Part shown: positions 28,531-36,412 of the stretch, piece after piece
Position numbering within the stretch: position 1 is the stretch's first letter
How the letters are laid out: the number at the start of each line of letters is the position of its first letter
Assembly (NCBI RefSeq): GCF_004681185.1
Contig: NZ_SRIF01000002.1
Location: 1,299,456 to 1,363,455, forward strand
Length of the DNA stretch: 64,000 bases
Direction: 5' to 3'
Source: Haloarcula amylovorans
GTDB taxonomy: Archaea > Halobacteriota > Halobacteria > Halobacteriales > Haloarculaceae
Made by a program: the position numbers and the translations under genes
Notes under the pieces: generated by a model
Told to the model about the DNA's origin: nothing
What the model saw: only the letters and a program-made list of their open reading frames with translations
Databases searched by the model: none

Positions 28531-28959
28531 ATGAGTGCCGAGTCTACGGAGCGTCGGATCCTGTCTGTCCTCGAAGAGGACGCACAGGCATCATACGCGG
28601 AGATCGCCGACCGGGCCAACGTCTCGAAGCCGACGGTCCGAAAGTACATCAAGAAACTCGAAGACGAGGGCGTCATCGTCGGGTACTCTGCAGATATCGA
28701 CCCGAAGAAACTCGCCGGACAGTCGATCGCGATGGTCGGCATGGACGTCGCCAGCGAACGCTATGTGGAGGCGACGCGCAAGCTCAAAGACGTTCCCGCC
28801 GTCGAGGCGCTGTACACGTCGAGTGGTGACCACATGCTGATGGCGGAGGTCCGGGCAGACGACGGTGATTCCCTGGCCGCCGTCATCGAAGAAGAGATAC
28901 TCACGCTAGACGGTGTTACCGCCGCGCATCCATCGTTCCTGCAGGAGCGATTGAAGTAA
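28531..28959 (+). CDS. Lrp/AsnC family transcriptional regulator
   Basis: A 142-residue regulator: winged helix at about residues 5-55 (ERRILSVLEEDAQASYAEIADR, VSKPTVRKYIKKLE) and a C-terminal ligand-binding domain (SIAMVGMDVASERYVE, ALYTSSGDHMLMAEVRA). The start at 28531 is preferred to 28510 as it gives the usual N-terminus and TATA spacing. It lies 93 bases downstream of porB, so it is a good candidate for controlling the oxidoreductase (inference). Confidence 0.87.
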   Translation: MSAESTERRILSVLEEDAQASYAEIADRANVSKPTVRKYIKKLEDEGVIVGYSADIDPKKLAGQSIAMVGMDVASERYVEATRKLKDVPAVEALYTSSGDHMLMAEVRADDGDSLAAVIEEEILTLDGVTAAHPSFLQERLK

Positions 28960-28994
28960 CGGGTTTTTAGGGACTCCAACGCCGACAGAGAGCT

Positions 28995-30524
28995 ATGCCG
29001 TCTCGGTTGGTACTGGGAGCCGGATCCACCGCACTCGCCCTCGTCGACGCTCTCAGTGACGACAACGGATCGATTCACGTCGTGACCGCCGACGAGCACC
29101 GTGCCGAGACACTGCGAACCGAGGGGACCGCCGTCACCGTCGGCGACACTGCAGACCGTGCTGTCCTCGACGGACTCGACGTCGTCCCGGAGACGGTCAT
29201 CGTCGCCACCGAGGACGCCGCGGACAACGCCGCCGCATCGGTCGTCGTCGGCGACCTATTCTCCGAGGCCTTCTGCCTGTGTTATACCGGCTACGACGTA
29301 TCACTGGAACAGCGGGCCGAGATCGAGGCGAACGCCGACAGGGTCGTCGATCCGTCGAGTATCATTACCGAGCGACTCAGTCGGACGGTCGGGACCGACG
29401 GGACCCGCGCCCGACAGCTCCAGCGCGCGCTCCGAGACGTCGAGGGTCACCTCGCTATCGTCACGCACGACAACCCGGACCCCGACGCCATCGCCAGTGC
29501 CGTTGCCCTCGGGAAGCTGGCCGAACGGGTCGGCTGTACCGTCTCGGTCTGTTACTACGGTTCGATCTCTCACCAGGAGAACCGCGCGTTCGTCAACCTC
29601 CTGGAGTACGACCTCGTGAACCTAGATGCCGAGGACCCCGACGTTCTCGACCCCTACGACGGGTTTGCGCTCGTCGACCATTCCCGCCCCGGCGTCAACG
29701 ATCAGTTACCGGAGGACTTAGACGTCGATGTCGTCATCGACCACCATCCGCCCCGGTTCCCCGTCGAAGCCCGGTACGTCGATTTGCGGAGCGCGGCCGG
29801 AGCGACGAGTACCCTCCTCGTGGATTACTTTCAACGCTTCGAGATCGAGATTCCAGAACCCATCGCCACGGGACTACTCTTTGGTATCCGGGTCGACACC
29901 AAGGACTTCCGGCGAGAGGTCTCGGCCGAGGACTTCGAGGCCGCCGCTCACCTGGTCTCGCGGGCCGACATGGGAGCGCTCCAGCGCATCGAAGACCCGA
30001 GCGTCAGCGCCGAGACGCTCTCGATAATCGGTCGTGCCATCGACAACCGCGAACAGGAGGGGTCGGTGCTGTTGAGTTGCGTCGGCGAACTCTCCGATCG
30101 GGACGCGCTGGCACAGGCCGCAGACCGATTGCTCGACCTCGAAGACGTACAGGCGACGATGGTGTATGGCGTCCTCGACGGTACCATCTTCGCCTCTGCT
30201 CGGGCGCGCGGGGCCGACATCGACCTCGGCGAGGCGATGCGCGACGCGTTCGGCCAGATCGGGTCGGCGGGCGGCCACGCAGACATGGCCGGGGCACAGA
30301 TCACGCTCGGCGTCCTCGATTCCGTCGAGGACCGCGAGGAGTCGCTCGAAGATATCGTCCGCTCGGTCGTCAACGACCGGTTCCTCGACGCCGTGCAGTC
30401 CCGGTCACACCGCCTGCTCGGGAGCGTCTACACCGCCGCGGAGTTCGGTCCGGAGACGTACGCGGAGGTCACGAGCGACGTGGACGCGACGCTGATCGAG
30501 GATGCCGACACCGAAGAGGAGTAG
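28995..30524 (+). CDS. RCK_N (TrkA-N) plus DHH/DHHA1 phosphoesterase
   Basis: A 509-residue two-part protein. Residues 1-125 form a Rossmann-like TrkA-N/RCK_N domain (VLGAGSTALALVDAL). Residues 148-330 are a DHH phosphoesterase with the metal motifs HDNPDPDAIAS, LVDHSRPG and VVIDHHPP. The DHHA1 part has GSAGGHADMAGA at about residue 425-436, the substrate-binding glycine-histidine motif. The NrnA/GdpP-like layout suggests hydrolysis of small nucleotides such as pAp, short oligonucleotides or cyclic di-AMP; the substrate is inferred, not proven. It is followed 37 bases later by the CBS-ParB gene. Confidence 0.85.
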   Translation: MPSRLVLGAGSTALALVDALSDDNGSIHVVTADEHRAETLRTEGTAVTVGDTADRAVLDGLDVVPETVIVATEDAADNAAASVVVGDLFSEAFCLCYTGYDVSLEQRAEIEANADRVVDPSSIITERLSRTVGTDGTRARQLQRALRDVEGHLAIVTHDNPDPDAIASAVALGKLAERVGCTVSVCYYGSISHQENRAFVNLLEYDLVNLDAEDPDVLDPYDGFALVDHSRPGVNDQLPEDLDVDVVIDHHPPRFPVEARYVDLRSAAGATSTLLVDYFQRFEIEIPEPIATGLLFGIRVDTKDFRREVSAEDFEAAAHLVSRADMGALQRIEDPSVSAETLSIIGRAIDNREQEGSVLLSCVGELSDRDALAQAADRLLDLEDVQATMVYGVLDGTIFASARARGADIDLGEAMRDAFGQIGSAGGHADMAGAQITLGVLDSVEDREESLEDIVRSVVNDRFLDAVQSRSHRLLGSVYTAAEFGPETYAEVTSDVDATLIEDADTEEE

Positions 30525-30561
30525 CCGAGGCTTTTTCTCGCTCGGTGGAGTACTCGGAGCG

Positions 30562-31359
30562 ATGGAAGAACCGAGTCGTCCGACAGTCGGGGAGTACATG
30601 ACCCGTGACGTGGCGACTGTCGAACTCGACGACACCGTCGCCGAGGTGGCGAAACGAATCGCCGAGAGTGATGACTTCAGCGGCTTTCCGGTCACGGACG
30701 GCCGACGCGTCGAGGGGTTCGTCAGCGCCCGTGACCTCTTGCTCGCGGCCGACCACGAGCCAATGTTTCGAGTGATGAGCGAGAATATCCTCGTTGCCCA
30801 CCCGGACATGGCCGTTCAAGACGCCGCCCGGGTCATCCTCCGGTCGGGCATCCAGAAGCTTCCGGTGGTCGACGACGCGGGCCATCTCGTCGGCATCATC
30901 TCGAACGCCGACGTGATTCGGTCACACATCGAGCGAGCCACGCCGGACAAAGTCGACAAACTCGGCCGAACCTTAGAGAACATCCACGATATCACGTCCC
31001 ACGAAGACCACCGGAAGGTGACACTTTCGGACCTGACGCCGACGCAGACGACCGTGTACGCGGACGAACTAGAGGGACGAGTCTACGAACTCGAACGCGG
31101 ACTGGCCGAACCGCTCGTCGTCATCGACAACGACGGGGACCTTCTGTTGGCCGACGGACACCACCGCGTGAAGGCGGCGGCCCGGCTAGATGTCGAGGAG
31201 ATGGACGCCTACGTCATCGTCCTCGACGAACCGGTCGAACTGGGGATGGCCGAGACGGCCGCCGACTCAGACCTCGAACGCATCGACGACATCGAAGTGG
31301 TCGATTACGCAAGACATCCGCTCGTCGAGACGACACAGCGGTTACAGGACGAGGAGTGA
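30562..31359 (+). CDS. CBS-pair protein with C-terminal ParB-like domain
   Basis: A 265-residue protein. Two CBS motifs occupy about residues 8-130 (VGEYMTRDVATVELDD, ILVAHPDMAVQDAARVIL, GIISNADVIRS). The C-terminal part (about 155-245) is ParB/sulfiredoxin-like: LVVIDNDGDLLLADGHHRVKAA. CBS pairs bind adenine nucleotides; the ParB fold can bind or hydrolyse nucleotides. The combination suggests a nucleotide-sensing regulator. ATG 30562 follows a poly-T stretch; the open frame upstream is not needed. Function is unknown. Confidence 0.82.
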   Translation: MEEPSRPTVGEYMTRDVATVELDDTVAEVAKRIAESDDFSGFPVTDGRRVEGFVSARDLLLAADHEPMFRVMSENILVAHPDMAVQDAARVILRSGIQKLPVVDDAGHLVGIISNADVIRSHIERATPDKVDKLGRTLENIHDITSHEDHRKVTLSDLTPTQTTVYADELEGRVYELERGLAEPLVVIDNDGDLLLADGHHRVKAAARLDVEEMDAYVIVLDEPVELGMAETAADSDLERIDDIEVVDYARHPLVETTQRLQDEE

Positions 31360-31431
31360 ACTCCCCGGCGGCGCGTGCGTGCAGTCTCGGTCGCCCGAAC
31401 ACTCTTGCTAACTGGTGACAAATTGCGTGGT

Positions 31432-33135
31432 ATGTTCGACGAGGAGGACCTCCAGTCGATTCGAGAGTCGAAGGCCGAGTGGGAAGCCGAGACGCTCGAC
31501 CCTGCCCTCTCAGCCTACGGCGAACGAAGTGACCGGTTCGCCACCGTCTCCAACCTCGAAGTAGACCGCCTGTACACCCCACTGGACGTAAGCAGTATCG
31601 ACTACGAGGACGACATCGGGTTCCCAGGCGAGGAACCGTACACGCGCGGCGTCTACCCGACGATGCACCGTGGTCGCCAGTGGACGATGCGTCAGTTCGC
31701 CGGGTTCGGCACCGCTGCCGAAACTAACGAGCGGTTTCACTACCTCATCGACGAGGGGCAGACGGGGCTCTCGACGGCTTTCGACATGCCGACCCTGATG
31801 GGAATCGACTCCGACGACGCGATGGCCGACGGCGAGGTGGGCAAGGAAGGGGTCGCCGTCGATACGCTCGCGGATATGGAGCGCCTCTTCGACGGAATCG
31901 ACGTGGGCGAGGTCTCCACCTCGTTCACCATCAATCCGAGTGCCCCAGTCATCTACGCGATGTACCTCGCGCTGGCCGACCAGCAAGACGTCCCGCGCGA
32001 GGAACTCCGGGGCACACTCCAGAACGACATGTTCAAGGAGTTCATCGCCCAGAAGGAGTGGGTTGTCCCGCCGGAACCCTCGCTGAAACTCGTCACGGAC
32101 GTCATCGAGTTCGCCTGTCGGGAGACGCCGAAGTTCAAGCCCGTCTCCGTCTCGGGCTATCACATCCGCGAGGCCGGATCGACCGCCGTCGAGGAACTCG
32201 CTTTTACGCTTGCGGACGGCTTCGCCTACGTCGAAGACTGCATCGAGCGCGGCCTCGACGTCGACGCGTTCGCGCCCCAGCTCTCCTTTTTCTTCAACTC
32301 GCACAACTCCATCTTCGAGGAAGTGGCGAAGTTCCGCGCGGCCCGGCGCATCTACGCGCGCGCGATGGACGAGTGGTACGGGGCTGAGACCGACGCGAGC
32401 AAGCAACTGAAGTTCCACACTCAGACCGCCGGTCAGTCGCTGACCGCCCAACAACCGCTCAACAATATCGTTCGCGTGACGATTCAGGCGCTCGCTGGCG
32501 TACTGGGCGGCACACAGAGCCTCCACACCAACAGCTTCGACGAGGCGCTGGCACTCCCGAGCGAGGAGGCCGTTCGGGTCGCGCTCCGCACCCAGCAGAT
32601 AATCGGTGAGGAGTCGGGTGCGGCCGACATCGTCGACCCGCTTGGCGGCAGTTTCGCCGTCGAGGCGCTGACCGACGAGATGGAGGAGAAGGCGATGGCC
32701 CACATCGACCACGTCCGCGAAGAACTGGGCGATGGGTCAGTGAGAGAGGGTGTCCTAGCGGGCATCGAAGAAGGCTACTTCCAGCGGGAGATACAGGACT
32801 CGGCCTACGAGTACCAGGAACGCGTCGAACGTGAGGCGGAAGTCGTCGTCGGCGTCAACGCCTACGCGGTCGAGGAGGAGACCGAACCCGAGGTACTGAA
32901 AGTGGACGAAGCGGTACAGGACCACCAGCGCGAACGGTTAGCCGAGGTCAAAGCCGACCGGGACGAGAGCGAGGTCGAGGCCGCGCTCGACGGCCTCAGA
33001 GCCCGGGTCGAGGCGGACGAGAACGTGATGCCCGCCGTCGTCGAGGCCGTCAAAGCGTACGCGACAATGGGCGAGATAATGGCGGTGTTCGAAGCGAAGT
33101 ACGGGAGCTATCGCGAGACGGCAGGCGTGGCGTGA
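31432..33135 (+). CDS. mcmA: Methylmalonyl-CoA mutase, large (catalytic) subunit
   Basis: A 567-residue catalytic TIM-barrel subunit that interconverts methylmalonyl-CoA and succinyl-CoA. The motif YPTMHRGRQWTMRQFAGFG near residues 78-97 and the segment TGLSTAFDMPTLMG are typical, as is LNNIVRVTIQALAGVLGG. The protein ends before any B12-binding domain, so the DxHxxG subunit must be encoded elsewhere, as is normal in archaea. ATG 31432 is chosen over 31375. In haloarchaea it serves propionyl-CoA or methylaspartate-linked metabolism. Confidence 0.93.
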   Translation: MFDEEDLQSIRESKAEWEAETLDPALSAYGERSDRFATVSNLEVDRLYTPLDVSSIDYEDDIGFPGEEPYTRGVYPTMHRGRQWTMRQFAGFGTAAETNERFHYLIDEGQTGLSTAFDMPTLMGIDSDDAMADGEVGKEGVAVDTLADMERLFDGIDVGEVSTSFTINPSAPVIYAMYLALADQQDVPREELRGTLQNDMFKEFIAQKEWVVPPEPSLKLVTDVIEFACRETPKFKPVSVSGYHIREAGSTAVEELAFTLADGFAYVEDCIERGLDVDAFAPQLSFFFNSHNSIFEEVAKFRAARRIYARAMDEWYGAETDASKQLKFHTQTAGQSLTAQQPLNNIVRVTIQALAGVLGGTQSLHTNSFDEALALPSEEAVRVALRTQQIIGEESGAADIVDPLGGSFAVEALTDEMEEKAMAHIDHVREELGDGSVREGVLAGIEEGYFQREIQDSAYEYQERVEREAEVVVGVNAYAVEEETEPEVLKVDEAVQDHQRERLAEVKADRDESEVEAALDGLRARVEADENVMPAVVEAVKAYATMGEIMAVFEAKYGSYRETAGVA

Positions 33136-33136
33136 G

Positions 33137-33418
33137 TTACTGCGGGTCGCGTTCCCGGGACGTTCCCTCGGTGTGACGGGAAACGTAGACGACCAGTGCC
33201 AACAGTATTCCCAGACCGGCCCCGACAGTTCCGACGCCGTAGAGCGCGACGCCGAACGGCGTCGGCGGGAGTTGGATGACTCCGAACAGTTGCGGGTCGA
33301 GGTCCGCGGGCCGGATGGTTCCCAGCACGAATCCCATCACGCCAGCCAGCGCGACGATGATGACGTACAACTGGGCGACGACCTTCTCGCCGGGCGTCCC
33401 CGCAGGCTGTTCAGTCAT
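33137..33418 (-). CDS. Cox-cluster small membrane protein
   Basis: A 93-residue protein with two hydrophobic helices (VVAQLYVIIVALAGVMGFVLG and GVGTVGAGLGILLALVVYV) separated by a Pro-rich loop, and a basic C-terminal tail. It matches the kind of small membrane protein always found next to haloarchaeal coxA; I think it is the DUF7520 group but am unsure. Start 33418 gives MTEQPAG; the longer frame has a basic leader not seen in relatives. Role probably in oxidase assembly or stability. Confidence 0.65.
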   Translation of the reverse strand: MTEQPAGTPGEKVVAQLYVIIVALAGVMGFVLGTIRPADLDPQLFGVIQLPPTPFGVALYGVGTVGAGLGILLALVVYVSRHTEGTSRERDPQ

Positions 33419-33477
33419 ATCGGTTCGTAGGCGAGCGAGACGATTAGCCTTTTTCACTTCGGTCCCGTAGTCCCGCT

Positions 33478-33570
33478 ATGTCACAGAAGGAACTGCTGTT
33501 CGTCGTTCTCGCCGGGATCGCGTTGATGATGTTCGTGACGGCGATCGTCCTCGTCTCGGGTGCGGCGTGA
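33478..33570 (+). CDS. 30-residue single-helix membrane peptide (cox cluster)
   Basis: A very short gene, ATG at 33478 and TGA at 33568-33570. It encodes MSQKELLF followed by one uninterrupted hydrophobic helix (VVLAGIALMMFVTAIVLVSG) and AA. The start is 60 bases from the divergent small membrane protein and the end 52 bases from the coxA stop. Good haloarchaeal codon use throughout and the position in the cox cluster favour a real subunit-like peptide, comparable to small single-helix oxidase subunits. Confidence 0.55.
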   Translation: MSQKELLFVVLAGIALMMFVTAIVLVSGAA

Positions 33571-33621
33571 CCTCACCGGTCGAACGATCGTACGCGAAAA
33601 AATCGTCGAGCGTCGCTGTCG

Positions 33622-35421
33622 TCAGTTGTCGTCGCCGTCGTCTTCCGGCTGCCCGCCGTCGGTCAGCATCGACTGCTCTTCTTCGTCTTCACCGCCGTCC
33701 GTGACGGCGGTCTGGAGCTTCCGGTCGAACCACTGGAACTCGCGGTCGAGCATGTCGTCGCGTTCGAGGTTCCACGGGTCGCCGTCCTGGACTTTCGGCG
33801 CTTCGAGCCAGGACTGAACGACGTTCCAGACGAAGAACAGCTGGCCGATGAAGAGGATCACCGCGCCGACAGAGGCCAGGATGTGGAACGTCTCGACCTG
33901 TGCCAGCGGCGCGATTGCACCGTTGAACTCGTAGGTCGCGTACCGGCGCGGCATTCCGAGGTAACCCAGCGCCAGCATGGCGAAGAACGTAAGGTTAGTT
34001 CCGATCATCGAGAGCCAGAAGTGCGCTTTCCCGAGGGTGCGCTGGTACATCCGGCCGGTGAAGATGGGGAACCAGTAGTAGATGCCGGCGAAGGCTGCAA
34101 AGCCGATAGCGCCCATCACGATGTAGTGGAAGTGGCCGACGACGTAGTAGGTGTCGTGAAGCACCATATCGACGGGGATGGCGGCGAGGAAGATGCCGGT
34201 GACGCCGCCGATGATGAAGTTAGAGACGAACCCGATACAGAACAGCATCGGCGTGTTCAGGCGGAGGCGGCCGTTCCACATCGTCGTGATCCAGTTGAAC
34301 GTCTTGACCGCGCTCGGTATGGCGATCGCCAGCGAGACGGCCATGAACGAGGCTCGCAGGCGCGGGTCCATGCCCGTCGAGAACATGTGGTGGGCCCAGA
34401 CGCCGAAGGAGAGGACGCCGATTGCGAGCGTCGAGTAGACGACGAACTTGAAGCCGAACAGTTTCCGGCCCGAGAACTTCGGCAGGATGAGGCTCACCAG
34501 TCCCATCGGCGGGAGGACGAGGATGTACACCTCGGGATGGCCGAAGAACCAGAACAGGTGTTGCCACAGTAGCGGACCGCCACCCTCGACGGCGAAGAAC
34601 GCCGTCCCGAGGTTCCGGTCGAGCAACAGCATGACGATGGCGCTTCCGAGCAGCGGGAACGCAAAGAGGATGAGCGCCGACTGGGTCAGGATGGTCCACG
34701 AGAAGATATCGAGGGTCGCCCAGCTCACCTCGGTATCACGCTCGGTGAAGATAGTGGCGATGAAGTTGATCGCACCCATCGTGGCGGCGACACCGGAGAG
34801 GTGCAGCCCGAGCAACATCAGGTCCACGCCAGGGTTTGCCTGCTCGGCGGATAGCGGCGTGTACATCGTCCAGGCGGTCTGGGCGGGCTCTATCATGTTC
34901 TCGGTGACCGGTGCGAGGAAGAACCCGGCCCAGATGAGGAGTGCCGCCGGGGGGAGCAACCAGAACGCGATGGCGTTAATGCGCGGGAACGCCATGTCGT
35001 CGGCCCCGATGAGTAGCGGGATGAAGTAGTTCGCGAACGCCGCGATAATCGGCGTCCCGAACAGGAACAGCATCGTGATGCCGTGACTGGTCATAATGGA
35101 GTTGTACGCGCTCGTCCCCAGTAGCGCACCACCCGGCGTGACCAGTTGGAGGCGAATCGCCATCGCCATAATGCCACCGACCGAGAAGGCGATGATGCCG
35201 TACAGTCCGTACAGCAGTCCGATGTCCTTGTGGTCGACCGTGGTTAGCCAGCGAATGATTCCTGTGGGTTTCTCCCGATGCACGACGGTTTCACCCGTCG
35301 CGGTTCCGCCGCCCGCGAGTGGCGTATAGGACCGCCAGTTCTCGATGCGCGTGAGTAGCGCGGCGACGGCGACGAGGAGGAAGGCCATCAACCCCGTCAA
35401 CACTAGATCTCCTGCTGCCAT
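33622..35421 (-). CDS. coxA: Haem-copper oxidase subunit I (terminal oxidase)
   Basis: A 599-residue polytopic protein, the proton-pumping core of the terminal oxidase. CuB/haem ligands are visible: WFFGHPEVYILVLPPMG (His and the cross-linked Tyr), the adjacent HHMFSTGMDPR, and the haem-a/a3 histidines in VVGHFHYIVMG. The motif SHGITMLFLFG holds the first low-spin haem ligand. The C-terminal 40 residues are acidic. Fourteen or so hydrophobic segments are present. The cytochrome c-type partner is not encoded here; halocyanin is a likely donor in haloarchaea. Confidence 0.95.
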   Translation of the reverse strand: MAAGDLVLTGLMAFLLVAVAALLTRIENWRSYTPLAGGGTATGETVVHREKPTGIIRWLTTVDHKDIGLLYGLYGIIAFSVGGIMAMAIRLQLVTPGGALLGTSAYNSIMTSHGITMLFLFGTPIIAAFANYFIPLLIGADDMAFPRINAIAFWLLPPAALLIWAGFFLAPVTENMIEPAQTAWTMYTPLSAEQANPGVDLMLLGLHLSGVAATMGAINFIATIFTERDTEVSWATLDIFSWTILTQSALILFAFPLLGSAIVMLLLDRNLGTAFFAVEGGGPLLWQHLFWFFGHPEVYILVLPPMGLVSLILPKFSGRKLFGFKFVVYSTLAIGVLSFGVWAHHMFSTGMDPRLRASFMAVSLAIAIPSAVKTFNWITTMWNGRLRLNTPMLFCIGFVSNFIIGGVTGIFLAAIPVDMVLHDTYYVVGHFHYIVMGAIGFAAFAGIYYWFPIFTGRMYQRTLGKAHFWLSMIGTNLTFFAMLALGYLGMPRRYATYEFNGAIAPLAQVETFHILASVGAVILFIGQLFFVWNVVQSWLEAPKVQDGDPWNLERDDMLDREFQWFDRKLQTAVTDGGEDEEEQSMLTDGGQPEDDGDDN

Positions 35422-35489
35422 AATGGCACCTCAGAACTGGGCGATAATGAAAGGGGCGGTTCCGCCGCGGTTCGCTCGACTGCCCTCGA

Positions 35490-35834
35490 TTAGTTGTCGT
35501 CGCTCTTGCCGTCTTCGAGGGCGCGTTCGTCCTCGACGCCGGTGTCGTCGAGACCCGTCACTTCGCCTTCCGGTTCGTTGGTCGCACTGGCTTGCTGGGC
35601 GTTTCTCTCTTGTTTCTCGGCGTTCTCGATGGCCCGACCGGCGTAGTAGGTCAGGACGGCTAGCAGGAAGAACGTCGAGAGCATCAGCGTGAACTGGAGT
35701 CCGGTGAAAACCGGATCGGTACCGAACGCGGGCACGACTGCGAATACCCCCACGAAGAAGAGGAGGATGCCCAGCGGGATGACGTTGACAGTGAGGTCAA
35801 GCAGGGTGTCCTTTTCGAACCCGAACAGTGCCAT
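35490..35834 (-). CDS. Cox-cluster membrane protein, DUF6684-like
   Basis: A 114-residue protein with two hydrophobic helices (VIPLGILLFFVGVFAVV and LQFTLMLSTFFLLAVLTYYAG) and a long acidic C-terminal tail of about 40 residues. It directly precedes coxA on the same strand (68 bases). Recognised by context and shape as the small oxidase-associated protein of haloarchaea (DUF6684, number from memory). Probably helps assembly of the oxidase. Confidence 0.68.
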   Translation of the reverse strand: MALFGFEKDTLLDLTVNVIPLGILLFFVGVFAVVPAFGTDPVFTGLQFTLMLSTFFLLAVLTYYAGRAIENAEKQERNAQQASATNEPEGEVTGLDDTGVEDERALEDGKSDDN

Positions 35835-35882
35835 GTATGTCTCCGGGTTAGCGCAGGCCGGTAAATAGACTGTTGGTTTCGC

Positions 35883-36278
35883 TCAGACTTTGGTCTGTTC
35901 GAGGACCGACCCGACGCCGCCCATCGCCACCATCACGACGCCGGCGACGACGACGGCCACGAGTCGGGTGAACAGCGGTCCTTCGCCGATGTTCGCCACC
36001 GTGAACGCCGACATCGGCAGTTGGAGGACGCCGATCACGAGCGCGAGGACGGCCAGAATCCCGCCGACGGCAAGCAGTGTCGGCCACGGTCGTGCGGCGT
36101 AGCCCGACTCGGTGAGGATGCCGGCGATACTTCCGCCGAAGAGGATGAGACCGAACACCGCGACCGGGAACAGGCCGATGAAGACGCCGATCTCCGAGAG
36201 TGTCAGTCCGAGGGCGACGAACACCGGCCACGGACTGGCCGTCCGATACTGGTCGCTCAACCCCGGTTGCTCTTCCAT
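35883..36278 (-). CDS. Cox-cluster membrane protein, four helices
   Basis: A 131-residue protein starting MEEQPGLSDQYRTASPWP, followed by four hydrophobic helices (PVFVALGLTLSEIGVF, VFGLILFGGSIAG, LLAVGGILAVLALVIGV, LVAVVVAGVVMVAMGG). Start 36278 is chosen because the upstream part of the frame is Arg-rich and shares sequence with the promoter of the divergent gene. It resembles the haloarchaeal cox-cluster family I recall as DUF7541. Same strand as coxA. Confidence 0.68.
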   Translation of the reverse strand: MEEQPGLSDQYRTASPWPVFVALGLTLSEIGVFIGLFPVAVFGLILFGGSIAGILTESGYAARPWPTLLAVGGILAVLALVIGVLQLPMSAFTVANIGEGPLFTRLVAVVVAGVVMVAMGGVGSVLEQTKV

Positions 36279-36412
36279 ACCCGAGATTGGAAACGCGGCG
36301 ACATATGCCCATCGGAGTCCTGCGACCACGGGACGAGCGCGAGCCAGCGGAGCGGTCGCCCCTTGCCACGTGTCTGACAGGGGCACAAACTATTTGTCTG
36401 CCATACGGTTTG

